A DNA stretch of 64,000 bases from assembly GCF_001297015.1 (NCBI RefSeq), contig NZ_LIGE01000047.1, positions 1 through 64,000 of the forward strand. The letters are read 5' to 3'. Of the stretch, positions 53,064 through 61,400 are shown piece by piece (within the stretch, counting starts at the first letter, position 1; every line of letters begins with the position of its first letter). Under the pieces are notes generated by a model. That model was not told where the DNA came from. It was given only the letters and a program-made list of their open reading frames with translations, and did not search any database. A program made the translations under genes and the position numbers. This DNA comes from Pseudomonas sp. RIT-PI-r (GTDB taxonomy: Bacteria; Pseudomonadota; Gammaproteobacteria; Pseudomonadales; Pseudomonadaceae).

Positions 53064-55262
53064 ATGACTTCTAAAAACAATCCCGCCCCAGCGGTATCCG
53101 ATCTGACGTTGAGCCCCGCCGCGAACAGCCCGTCATCGTCGAAGCCATCGGTCCCGTCGCGCCCGCTGTCGACCCAGCAATACCTGTACTTCACCGAAAC
53201 CAACACCGACCGCATCCTCGACAACCTCGACGGCCTGCGTGATCTGGTGTTCCCGCGCCCACCGCACCTGGAAGGCGACAACGAACAGCACAACGACCAG
53301 GAATTCCCCTCGGTGTGCCTGATCGGCCTCGGTCGTTGCGGCTCCAACATCGCCCTCGATGTCGCGGAACTGGTGTACAACGCGCGCAAGTTCTACCTCA
53401 ACGAATTCAACAACGAAGATCGCCCGGCGGATCGCCGACTGGCCGACAAGGGCTACAGCCCGGCCCAGTGGATCAAGAACAACCTGCGCATCGGCCCGAA
53501 CAAATCGACCAAACCGGTGTTTCTGGTCGAACCGCTGGTGATGCTCGGCGACCTCGACAAGGACATCGCCGGGCGCATTCGCTTCTCGCGCAAGGGCGAA
53601 AAAAGCGGCTTCCTGCGCGACTACAGCAAAATGAAGATCATGGACTTGTCCGAAGTCCACGCTGGTGGCGCCGGTAACGCGCCGATCCTCGGCCAGTATC
53701 TGGCGAAGATCATCCTCAACAAGGACACCCAGCGCTTCTCCAGCCCAGACTGGAAAATGATCCACTCGTACCTGATCGACAGCTGTGGCATCAAGGCCAA
53801 CCAGTCGCGCCTGTACTTCTCGATCTTCAGTGCCGGCGGCGGTACCGGTTCCGGCATGGCCTCGGAATTCGGTCTGGCCCAGCAGCACTCGTACATGAAC
53901 AAGACGTTCGACACCAAGCCGATGGACGAACATGACGGCAAGAGCGGCCACTCGTTCGTGTTCGAGCCGATCTTCACCAGCGGTATCTGCGTGCTGCCGA
54001 ACATTTCCGATCATCGCAGCGAAATGTCCGAGGCGCTGCACATCAACGCCGGTCGCCTGTTGTGCAAATATCTGTCGGAAGAATGGGATTTCTCCTACAA
54101 CTTCGCCAACGAAGACAGCAGCGAAGCCAGCGTCATGGGGCGTATCCGCCCATGGAACGCGATGATGCTGATCTCCAACGACATCATGCGTTACGCCGAA
54201 GAGAGCGATGACGGCAACATCCAGAACATTGATGTCAATGCGATGGAAAAGCACGCCAACCAGTACATCTCGCAGCAGATCTTCAACATTCTGACGGCGC
54301 AGGCAGTCACCACTGACTACGACCAGAACTACTTCCGCCGCGCCGGCATCGACATCGGCGAAACCATTCGCCTCGACGCCAACGACCTGTTCATGAGTCT
54401 GGCCGGCCCGGTGGCGATTGCCTACGCCGAATCGGTGGTGCCGGAAACGCCACCGCCGAGCAGCGACAAGTTCAAGGTGTTCGATAAAGAGCCGCAGCGT
54501 CTGAACATCGATGATCTGTTCTTCCGCTCGATCGACCTGCCGCACTTCAACAAGGTCACGCAGGCGATCGAAGGCATCAGCCTGTTGCCGATCGAGTCCA
54601 AGCGTTATCGCGCCTCGCTTGAGCAGTACAAGAATTCCGGCTACGACGCCGCCGCCCTGCACGACCTGCACTTCTTCAAGAACTGCTCGTCGGTGGTCTC
54701 GATCGTCTCGCTGCCGAAAGACTACAAACTGTCGTACATGGACCTGAACCGGTTGAAGACCCACCTCAACAGCCTGTTCCCCAACACCACGCTCAAGCGC
54801 TATGCGCTGGTGATCGGCGCCTCGGCCAACCTGTCGTTGACTACATTGATCGCCAAAAGCCCGTGCCTGTCGGATGACTTCCTGACTTTGATCGTCGCGT
54901 TCATCAAGCGTTGCTTCGCGAAGAATCCTTACCGTTTTGACGAGACCTTGGACAACTCAATCCTCGATTTCATCATCAACGAGGAGTTCGACGAAGACCG
55001 CATCGACGACCTGCTCAACGAGTTCGAGAACCCGGCGAAGATCCTCGATACCAACTGGTACGCGATCAAGCCGATGTACGAGAAGAAGTACCGTGAGCTG
55101 ATCAACGACAAAGAGAAGTTTGTCTCGATCAATGACATTCGCCTGTCGCGCGATTGTGTGAAGAAATCGATCAAGTATTTGCGCGAGATTTACCGTCACC
55201 GGATTGGCAAGACCAAGGTTATTTCCCTCAATAACCATACCGGCAAGTCGTTCTCGGTCTGA
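53064..55262 (+). CDS. FtsZ/tubulin-superfamily protein, large, solitary
   Basis: 732 residues from ATG 53064; an in-frame extension to 52962 is unlikely. After a Ser/Pro-rich N-terminus (1-45) the tubulin/FtsZ GTPase loops can be read: CLIGLGRCGSN (85-95, T1), GGGTGSG (258-264, tubulin signature T4), ISNDIMR (Asn372-Asp373, like FtsZ PND before H7) and LDANDL with Asp438 and Asp441, placed like the T7 catalytic acids of FtsZ NxDxxD, though the Asn is Arg436. The T1-T4 gap is about twice that of FtsZ, and about 290 residues follow T7. It fits the tubulin-like (Tubulin_2/FtsZ-like) families. No partner gene is adjacent. Function unknown; polymerisation and membrane remodelling are inference. 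Confidence 0.8.
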   Translation: MTSKNNPAPAVSDLTLSPAANSPSSSKPSVPSRPLSTQQYLYFTETNTDRILDNLDGLRDLVFPRPPHLEGDNEQHNDQEFPSVCLIGLGRCGSNIALDVAELVYNARKFYLNEFNNEDRPADRRLADKGYSPAQWIKNNLRIGPNKSTKPVFLVEPLVMLGDLDKDIAGRIRFSRKGEKSGFLRDYSKMKIMDLSEVHAGGAGNAPILGQYLAKIILNKDTQRFSSPDWKMIHSYLIDSCGIKANQSRLYFSIFSAGGGTGSGMASEFGLAQQHSYMNKTFDTKPMDEHDGKSGHSFVFEPIFTSGICVLPNISDHRSEMSEALHINAGRLLCKYLSEEWDFSYNFANEDSSEASVMGRIRPWNAMMLISNDIMRYAEESDDGNIQNIDVNAMEKHANQYISQQIFNILTAQAVTTDYDQNYFRRAGIDIGETIRLDANDLFMSLAGPVAIAYAESVVPETPPPSSDKFKVFDKEPQRLNIDDLFFRSIDLPHFNKVTQAIEGISLLPIESKRYRASLEQYKNSGYDAAALHDLHFFKNCSSVVSIVSLPKDYKLSYMDLNRLKTHLNSLFPNTTLKRYALVIGASANLSLTTLIAKSPCLSDDFLTLIVAFIKRCFAKNPYRFDETLDNSILDFIINEEFDEDRIDDLLNEFENPAKILDTNWYAIKPMYEKKYRELINDKEKFVSINDIRLSRDCVKKSIKYLREIYRHRIGKTKVISLNNHTGKSFSV

Positions 55263-55280
55263 TCCAGGATCGAGTCGCGG

Positions 55281-55411
55281 CAATCGCGAGCAGGCTCGCT
55301 CCCACGATCGTTCCCACGCTCTGCGTGGGAATGCAGCCCGGGACGCTCTGCGTCCCAATGCGGACGCAGAGCGTCCATTGATGCATTCCCACGCGGAGCG
55401 TGGGAACGATC
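55281..55411. repeat. Half REP joined to a 106-bp hairpin-rich element
   Basis: A single REP half (CGCGAGCAGGCTCGCTCCCAC, 55285-55305) runs directly into the second copy of the GATCGTTCCCACGC element (55306-55411). A hairpin AAGCAGCC GTTA GGCTGCTT (55429-55448) follows. The remaining gap to 55569 holds nothing recognised. Confidence 0.85.
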
Positions 55412-55569
55412 ATATCCAGAAACAATTAAGCAGCCGTTAGGCTGCTTACTAAACTGTTCCCGTTACGTTTACGTCACCGTGATGCCACCCGCGCTTGTGG
55501 TGTTTCTCTACGGCAACGTGCCATCACGCTACTCCGCTACACACTTTTCGCTGACGACCGGCCGCACCA

Positions 55570-55890
55570 TCAAGGTGCGGCGTCAGAAGCGACTGCCCTT
55601 TCCTGGATCAGAATCCACGGTGAAACCACCACCGCCCACAACGCCGGATCACGCTCGAAAAGATCCAGCGCCCGCGTTTCAGACAGCTTGGCGACTTTGT
55701 CTTGGGCCAGCCAGGCAGCCACTTTCTCGCCATCATCCGATGCCACGGCCTCGGCGGCAGCGATCAGATCCAGCGCAGGGTCGACCCACAATAGGGCACC
55801 CTTGGCGAAGAACGGCTCCAACTCCTTCCAGGTAATAGATGCGGTTTCACCAAGCAGCTTGGCATAGAGGGTGCTAGGTTCTTGATTCAT
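55570..55890 (-). CDS. DUF2288 family protein
   Basis: A 106-residue protein (LYAKLLGETASITWKELEPFFAKGALLWVDPALDLIAAAEAVASDD) matching the small DUF2288 family found widely in Pseudomonas. The ATG at 55890 fits family length; the longer frame to 56025 is non-homologous. A GC-rich hairpin overlaps its stop codon but has no T tract. No function is known. Confidence 0.8.
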   Translation of the reverse strand: MNQEPSTLYAKLLGETASITWKELEPFFAKGALLWVDPALDLIAAAEAVASDDGEKVAAWLAQDKVAKLSETRALDLFERDPALWAVVVSPWILIQERAVASDAAP

Positions 55891-56125
55891 GGGCGCTGTC
55901 CGGAAAAGAAATCGACGCGAATGATAACGTTGGTGGTCCGCCAGCAAAACCCGGTTGCAAATGGCTGTACCGAACGAAAAGAGCAGGAACGCCAAGGAAT
56001 GCTGCTGATTGGGATATATGCCCACGAACGCCCCGCCGCAATTCTGTCTTTTTCATTCAAAAACGCGACACCCCCAAGTTTTGCCCCTCGGCGCCCGCTT
56101 CCCAGGCTGACAACCGGCGCTCTAC

Positions 56126-56141
56126 ACTGTACCGGTACAGT
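56126..56141. promoter_or_regulatory. Perfect 16-bp palindrome upstream of braC
   Basis: ACTGTACCGGTACAGT lies 101 bp before the braC ATG in the 352-bp gap after the DUF2288 gene. It could be a dimeric regulator site for braC or for the divergent gene. The regulator is unknown. Confidence 0.45.
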
Positions 56142-56242
56142 TGCCGGGGGCATTTCCGGAGGGTATCGCAAAGATATCTGACCCGGTTCTGCTGCTACGG
56201 CGCCAGAACTCAAAAAAATTACAACAGTAAGAGTGGAGCACT

Positions 56243-57370
56243 ATGACTAAGGCTACTAAGCAGATTTCCAAACTGTTTGCCGCTATGGTTCTGGCCGGGG
56301 TTGCCAGCCATTCGTTCGCAGCTGACACCATCAAAATCGGTATCGCCGGCCCTAAAACCGGTCCAGTAGCCCAGTACGGCGACATGCAGTTCAGTGGCGC
56401 AAAAATGGCCATTGAGCAAATCAACGCCAAGGGCGGCGTCGACGGCAAGAAACTCGAAGCCGTTGAATACGACGATGCCTGCGATCCGAAACAAGCGGTA
56501 GCCGTTGCGAACAAGGTCGTCAACGACGGCGTCAAGTTCGTGGTCGGTCACCTGTGCTCCAGCTCCACTCAGCCAGCTTCGGACATCTACGAAGACGAAG
56601 GCGTGATCATGATCACCCCGGCTGCCACCAGCCCGGACATCACCGCCCGTGGTTACAAAATGGTCTTCCGCACCATCGGTCTGGACAGCGCCCAGGGCCC
56701 TGCCGCCGGTAACTACATTGCCGACCACGTGAAACCGAAAATTGTCGGCGTGCTGCACGACAAGCAGCAATACGGTGAAGGCATCGCCACCGCGGTGAAA
56801 TCGACCCTCGAGAAGAAAGGCACCAAGGTTGCCGTGTTCGAAGGCGTCAACGCCGGCGACAAAGACTTCTCGGCGATCATCGCCAAGCTCAAGCAAGCCA
56901 ACGTCGACTTCGTTTACTACGGCGGCTACCACCCGGAGCTGGGTCTGATCCTGCGTCAAGCCCAGGAAAAAGGCCTGAAAGCCAAGTTCATGGGTCCGGA
57001 AGGCGTGGGTAACGACTCGATCACCCAGATCGCCAAGGACGCGTCCGAAGGCCTGCTGGTGACCCTGCCGAAATCCTTCGACCAGGATCCAGCCAACATC
57101 GCCCTGGCCGATGCTTTCAAAGCGAAGAAAGAAGACCCGAGCGGTCCGTTCGTGTTCCCGTCCTACTCGGCGGTTGAAGTGATTGCCGAAGGCATCAAGG
57201 CAGCCAAGTCCGAAGACGCGACCAAAGTGGCTGAAGCCATTCACGCCGGTACCTTCAAGACCCCGACTGGCGACCTGAGCTTCGATGCCAAGGGCGACCT
57301 CAAAGACTTCAAATTCGTGGTCTACGAGTGGCACAACGGCAAGCCTAAAACTGAAGTATCGCCTCAGTAA
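56243..57370 (+). CDS. braC: Branched-chain amino acid-binding protein BraC
   Basis: A 375-residue periplasmic binding protein with signal peptide ending HSFA. The Leu/Ile/Val-binding fold is clear (DTIKIGIAGPKTGPVAQYGDMQFSGAKMAIEQIN; GHLCSSSTQPASDIYEDEGV; FVYYGGYHPELGLILRQA). It delivers leucine, isoleucine, valine (and alanine) to BraDEFG. GTGGAG precedes the ATG. A terminator separates it from braDEFG, allowing higher expression of the binding protein. Confidence 0.96.
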   Translation: MTKATKQISKLFAAMVLAGVASHSFAADTIKIGIAGPKTGPVAQYGDMQFSGAKMAIEQINAKGGVDGKKLEAVEYDDACDPKQAVAVANKVVNDGVKFVVGHLCSSSTQPASDIYEDEGVIMITPAATSPDITARGYKMVFRTIGLDSAQGPAAGNYIADHVKPKIVGVLHDKQQYGEGIATAVKSTLEKKGTKVAVFEGVNAGDKDFSAIIAKLKQANVDFVYYGGYHPELGLILRQAQEKGLKAKFMGPEGVGNDSITQIAKDASEGLLVTLPKSFDQDPANIALADAFKAKKEDPSGPFVFPSYSAVEVIAEGIKAAKSEDATKVAEAIHAGTFKTPTGDLSFDAKGDLKDFKFVVYEWHNGKPKTEVSPQ

Positions 57371-57394
57371 GGCGCTGCCTGACTGACTGCCAAT

Positions 57395-57425
57395 AAAGCC
57401 CACGGCGTGCCGTGGGCTTTGTTTT
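57395..57425 (+). terminator. Terminator after braC
   Basis: Stem AAAGCCCACGGC / GCCGTGGGCTTT followed by GTTTT, 25 bp after the braC stop. Confidence 0.9.
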
Positions 57426-57601
57426 ACGAATGTAATGGGCCGCGCTGGCGTGATCCGCCAGTCTCCCCACCTGAAAATCTCAAAACCGTCATCAGCGGTT
57501 CGCTGGCAAAACCCGGATTCGAAGTGGATAAAGATCCACGGGGCCGGGCGGGAAAATGACTCCACCAGTGAAATGCGTATCAGGTTTTTAGGAGCGCTGT
57601 A

Positions 57602-58525
57602 ATGCCTGACATCTATCACTTCTTCCAACAGCTGGTTAACGGCCTGAACGTTGGCAGCATGTATGCCTTGATCGCCATCGGCTACACGATGGTTTACGGC
57701 ATCATTGGAATGATCAACTTCGCCCACGGCGAGGTGTACATGATCGGCTCCTACGTGGCGTTCATCGCCATCGCCGGGTTGACCATGATGGGACTCGACA
57801 GTGTCCCGCTGTTGATGACTGCGGCGTTCATCGCCAGCATCGTCGTCACCAGTTCCTACGGTTACAGCATCGAACGCATTGCCTACCGCCCCCTGCGCGG
57901 CAGCAACCGTCTGATCCCGCTGATTTCCGCGATCGGTATGTCGATCTTCCTGCAGAACACGGTTCTGCTGGCGCAAGACTCCAAGGACAAAGCTATCCCC
58001 AACCTGATTCCGGGCAACCTTGCCTTCGGCCCAGGTGGCGCACAAGAAGTGCTGATTTCCTACATGCAAATCGTGGTGTTCGTGGTGACGCTGATCGCCA
58101 TGCTCGGCCTGACACTGTTCATCTCCCGCTCTCGCCTGGGTCGCGCCTGCCGCGCCTGCGCCGAAGACATCAAGATGGCCAACCTGCTCGGCATCAACAC
58201 CAACAACATCATCGCCCTGACCTTCGTCATTGGTGCCGCGCTGGCAGCCGTTGCGGCTGTACTGCTGAGCATGCAATACGGGGTGATCAACCCGAACGCC
58301 GGTTTCCTCGTCGGCCTCAAAGCCTTCACCGCAGCGGTACTCGGCGGTATCGGCAGCATCCCTGGCGCCATGCTCGGCGGGTTGGTGCTTGGGGTGGCGG
58401 AAGCGTTTGGCGCCGATATCTTCGGCGACCAGTACAAGGACGTCGTGGCTTTCGGCTTGTTGGTTCTGGTGCTGTTGTTCCGTCCGACCGGCATTCTGGG
58501 CCGTCCGGAGGTTGAGAAAGTATGA
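57602..58525 (+). CDS. braD: Branched-chain amino acid permease BraD (LivH)
   Basis: A 307-residue LivH-type permease (QLVNGLNVGSMYALIAIGYTMVYGIIGMINFAHGEVYMIGSY; ACAEDIKMANLLGINTNNIIALTFVIGAALA). Inner-membrane half of the ABC channel. AGGAG precedes the ATG. Overlaps braE by ATGA. Confidence 0.96.
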   Translation: MPDIYHFFQQLVNGLNVGSMYALIAIGYTMVYGIIGMINFAHGEVYMIGSYVAFIAIAGLTMMGLDSVPLLMTAAFIASIVVTSSYGYSIERIAYRPLRGSNRLIPLISAIGMSIFLQNTVLLAQDSKDKAIPNLIPGNLAFGPGGAQEVLISYMQIVVFVVTLIAMLGLTLFISRSRLGRACRACAEDIKMANLLGINTNNIIALTFVIGAALAAVAAVLLSMQYGVINPNAGFLVGLKAFTAAVLGGIGSIPGAMLGGLVLGVAEAFGADIFGDQYKDVVAFGLLVLVLLFRPTGILGRPEVEKV

Positions 58526-59778
58526 CTAGGAATCTTAAACAGGCGCTGTTCAGCGCTTTGCTGGTGTGGGCCGTGGCCTACCCGGTACTCGGTCTGAAAC
58601 TGACCATCGTCGGCATCAACCTGGAAGTGCACAACACCAGTCCGACCGTGCTGGCGACCATCGCCATCTGCTCGGTGCTGATGTTCCTGCGGGTGCTGTT
58701 CAACCAGCAGATCAGCAAGGCCTGGCGTTCATCGCCGGGTCTGCCGCTGATCCCGGCCAAAGCGAGCAACTTCCTCACACTGCCAACCACCCAGCGTTAT
58801 TTCATCATTGCGCTGATCCTGGTGGCGCTGGTGTGGCCGTTCTTCGGCTCCCGTGGCGCGGTGGATATCGCGACGCTGATCCTGATCTACGTGATGCTCG
58901 GCCTCGGCCTGAACATCGTCGTCGGTCTGGCCGGTCTGCTCGACCTCGGTTACGTCGGCTTCTACGCCGTCGGCGCCTACAGCTACGCGCTGCTGTCGCA
59001 CTACTACGGCCTGAGCTTCTGGATCTGCCTGCCGATTGCCGGCCTGATGGCGGCGACGTTCGGCTTCCTGCTGGGCTTCCCGGTGTTGCGTCTGCGCGGT
59101 GACTACCTGGCGATCGTGACCCTCGGCTTCGGCGAGATCATCCGTCTGTTCCTGCGTAACCTGACCGACATTACCGGTGGTCCGAACGGCATCAGCAACA
59201 TCGAGAAACCGACGTTCTTCGGCCTGACCTTCGAACGCAAGGCCGCGGAAGGCATGCAAACCTTCCACGAGTATTTCGGCCTGCAATACAACTCGATCAA
59301 CAAGGTGATCTTCCTTTACCTGGTTGCCCTGTTGCTGGCGCTGGCGGCGCTGTTCGTCATCAACCGCCTGCTGCGCATGCCGATCGGCCGTGCGTGGGAA
59401 GCGCTGCGTGAGGACGAAATCGCTTGCCGCGCACTGGGTCTGAATCCAACGATCATCAAGCTGTCCGCGTTCACCCTCGGTGCTGCGTTTGCCGGTTTCG
59501 CCGGTAGCTTCTTCGCTGCGCGTCAGGGGCTGGTGACGCCGGAATCGTTCACCTTCATCGAGTCGGCGATCATCCTCGCCATCGTCGTATTGGGTGGCAT
59601 GGGCTCGCAGCTGGGCGTGATTCTCGCGGCCGTGGTGATGATCCTGTTGCCGGAAATGATGCGTGAGTTCAGCGAGTACCGCATGCTGATGTTCGGTGCC
59701 CTGATGGTATTGATGATGATCTGGCGTCCACAAGGTCTGCTGCCGATGCAACGCCCACACATGGAGTTGCGAAAATGA
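58522..59778 (+). CDS. braE: Branched-chain amino acid permease BraE (LivM)
   Basis: A 418-residue LivM-type permease with the longer N-terminus seen in Pseudomonas BraE and the core LNIVVGLAGLLDLGYVGFYAVGAYSYALLS and GDYLAIVTLGFGEIIRLFLRNLTDITGGPNGIS. It pairs with BraD in the membrane. Start and stop both overlap their neighbours by ATGA. Confidence 0.95.
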   Translation: MTRNLKQALFSALLVWAVAYPVLGLKLTIVGINLEVHNTSPTVLATIAICSVLMFLRVLFNQQISKAWRSSPGLPLIPAKASNFLTLPTTQRYFIIALILVALVWPFFGSRGAVDIATLILIYVMLGLGLNIVVGLAGLLDLGYVGFYAVGAYSYALLSHYYGLSFWICLPIAGLMAATFGFLLGFPVLRLRGDYLAIVTLGFGEIIRLFLRNLTDITGGPNGISNIEKPTFFGLTFERKAAEGMQTFHEYFGLQYNSINKVIFLYLVALLLALAALFVINRLLRMPIGRAWEALREDEIACRALGLNPTIIKLSAFTLGAAFAGFAGSFFAARQGLVTPESFTFIESAIILAIVVLGGMGSQLGVILAAVVMILLPEMMREFSEYRMLMFGALMVLMMIWRPQGLLPMQRPHMELRK

Positions 59779-60542
59779 GCCGCGAGATCTTGAAAGTTGA
59801 GAACCTGAGCATGCGCTTCGGCGGCTTGCTGGCGGTCAACGGCGTGGCCCTGACCGTCAAAGAGAAACAAGTGGTTGCACTGATCGGGCCGAACGGCGCC
59901 GGCAAGACCACCGTGTTCAACTGCCTGACCGGTTTCTACCAGCCAACCGGCGGTAGCATCCTGTTGGACGGCGAGCCGATTCAAGGCCTGCCGGGGCACA
60001 AGATCGCGCTCAAAGGCGTGGTGCGCACCTTCCAGAACGTGCGTTTGTTCAAGGACATGACGGCGGTCGAGAACCTGTTGATCGCCCAGCACCGTCACCT
60101 CAACACCAACTTCCTGTCCGGTCTGTTCAAGACCCCGGCGTTCCGCAAAAGCGAGCGCGAGGCCATGGAGTTTGCCGAGTACTGGCTGGAAAAGGTCAAC
60201 CTCAAAGAGTTCGCCAACCGTACCGCCGGCACCTTGGCTTACGGTCAGCAACGGCGTCTGGAAATCGCTCGCTGCATGATGACCCGTCCACGGATCCTCA
60301 TGCTCGACGAACCGGCCGCCGGCCTGAACCCGAAGGAAACCGAAGACCTCAAGGCGCTGATCGGCGTGCTGCGTGAAGAGCACAACGTCACCGTGCTGTT
60401 GATTGAGCACGACATGAAACTGGTCATGAGCATTTCCGACCACATCGTCGTGATCAACCAGGGCACGCCTCTGGCCGACGGCACGCCGGAACAGATCCGC
60501 GACAATCCTGAAGTGATCAAAGCCTACCTGGGGGAAGCGTAA
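59775..60542 (+). CDS. braF: Branched-chain amino acid ABC ATPase BraF (LivG)
   Basis: 255 residues. Walker A GPNGAGKT (38-45), signature region LAYGQQRRLEIARCM and Walker B ILMLDEPAAGLNP are all intact, with the long LivG-type insert (HLNTNFLSGLFKTPAFRKSEREAME). It drives transport by BraDE. Overlaps braE by ATGA and ends directly before the braG ATG. Confidence 0.96.
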   Translation: MSREILKVENLSMRFGGLLAVNGVALTVKEKQVVALIGPNGAGKTTVFNCLTGFYQPTGGSILLDGEPIQGLPGHKIALKGVVRTFQNVRLFKDMTAVENLLIAQHRHLNTNFLSGLFKTPAFRKSEREAMEFAEYWLEKVNLKEFANRTAGTLAYGQQRRLEIARCMMTRPRILMLDEPAAGLNPKETEDLKALIGVLREEHNVTVLLIEHDMKLVMSISDHIVVINQGTPLADGTPEQIRDNPEVIKAYLGEA

Positions 60543-61244
60543 ATGCTGCAGTTCGAAAACGTTTCCACCTTCTACGGCAAGATCCAGGCACTGCACAGCG
60601 TCAACGTCGAAGTCCGCCAGGGCGAGATCGTGACCCTGATCGGCGCCAACGGTGCCGGCAAGTCCACGCTGCTGATGACGCTTTGCGGTTCGCCGCAGGC
60701 GCACAGCGGCAGCATCCGCTACATGGGTGAGGAACTGGTCGGCCAGGACTCGTCACAGATCATGCGCAAGAGCATCGCGGTGGTGCCGGAAGGTCGTCGG
60801 GTGTTTGCCCGTCTGACCGTTGAAGAAAACCTGTCCATGGGCGGTTTCTTCACCGACAAGGGCGACTATCAGGAGCAAATGGACAAGGTTCTCGGCCTGT
60901 TCCCACGCCTGAAAGAACGCTTCAACCAGCGTGGCGGCACCATGTCCGGCGGCGAACAGCAAATGCTCGCCATCGGCCGTGCGTTGATGAGCAAGCCGAA
61001 ACTGCTACTGCTCGACGAGCCGTCGCTGGGCCTGGCACCGATCATCATCCAGCAGATCTTCGACATCATCGAACAACTGCGCAAGGACGGTGTGACGGTG
61101 TTCCTGGTCGAGCAGAACGCCAACCAGGCGCTGAAAATCGCTGACCGCGCCTACGTTCTGGAGAACGGTCGTGTGGTCATGCAAGGCACCGGTGAAGCAC
61201 TGCTGACCGACCCGAAAGTGCGCGAGGCGTACCTCGGCGGTTGA
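60543..61244 (+). CDS. braG: Branched-chain amino acid ABC ATPase BraG (LivF)
   Basis: 233 residues. Walker A GANGAGKST, signature MSGGEQQMLAIGRAL and Walker B LLLLDEPSLGLAP are intact. LivF-type second ATPase subunit; its ATG follows the braF stop with no gap. Last gene of the operon, with a terminator. Confidence 0.96.
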   Translation: MLQFENVSTFYGKIQALHSVNVEVRQGEIVTLIGANGAGKSTLLMTLCGSPQAHSGSIRYMGEELVGQDSSQIMRKSIAVVPEGRRVFARLTVEENLSMGGFFTDKGDYQEQMDKVLGLFPRLKERFNQRGGTMSGGEQQMLAIGRALMSKPKLLLLDEPSLGLAPIIIQQIFDIIEQLRKDGVTVFLVEQNANQALKIADRAYVLENGRVVMQGTGEALLTDPKVREAYLGG

Positions 61245-61259
61245 TGCATTTCACTGAAC

Positions 61260-61287
61260 AAAAAAACGGCCTTCTGGCCGTTTTTTT
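61260..61287 (+). terminator. Terminator after braG
   Basis: Stem AAAAACGGCC / GGCCGTTTTT with loop TTCT and a T8 run. Confidence 0.93.
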
Positions 61288-61303
61288 TACCTCACACATC
61301 CCC

Positions 61304-61388
61304 CCGTAGGAGCTGCCGAAGGCTGCGATCTTTTGACGTTGGTTGTTAAAAACAAGATCAAAAGATCGCAGCCTGCGGCAGCTCCTAC
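61304..61388. repeat. REPIN, GTAGGAGCTGCCG type
   Basis: Inverted REP pair in the convergent gap between braG and the secreted protein gene, 13 bp from the latter's stop. Confidence 0.9.
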
Positions 61389-61400
61389 AGAGCATCGGTG

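Noticed and set aside
55429..55448. Hairpin AAGCAGCC GTTA GGCTGCTT as terminator of the tubulin-like gene
   Set aside because: The stem is good but neither strand has a convincing T tract, and it lies 167 bp after the stop; mentioned only as a hairpin.
56126..56141. LexA box interpretation of the palindrome
   Set aside because: LexA sites have CTG-N10-CAG; here the spacing is CTG-N8-CAG.
56219..58276. 685-residue minus-strand frame
   Set aside because: Antisense of braC and braD; crosses the braC terminator.
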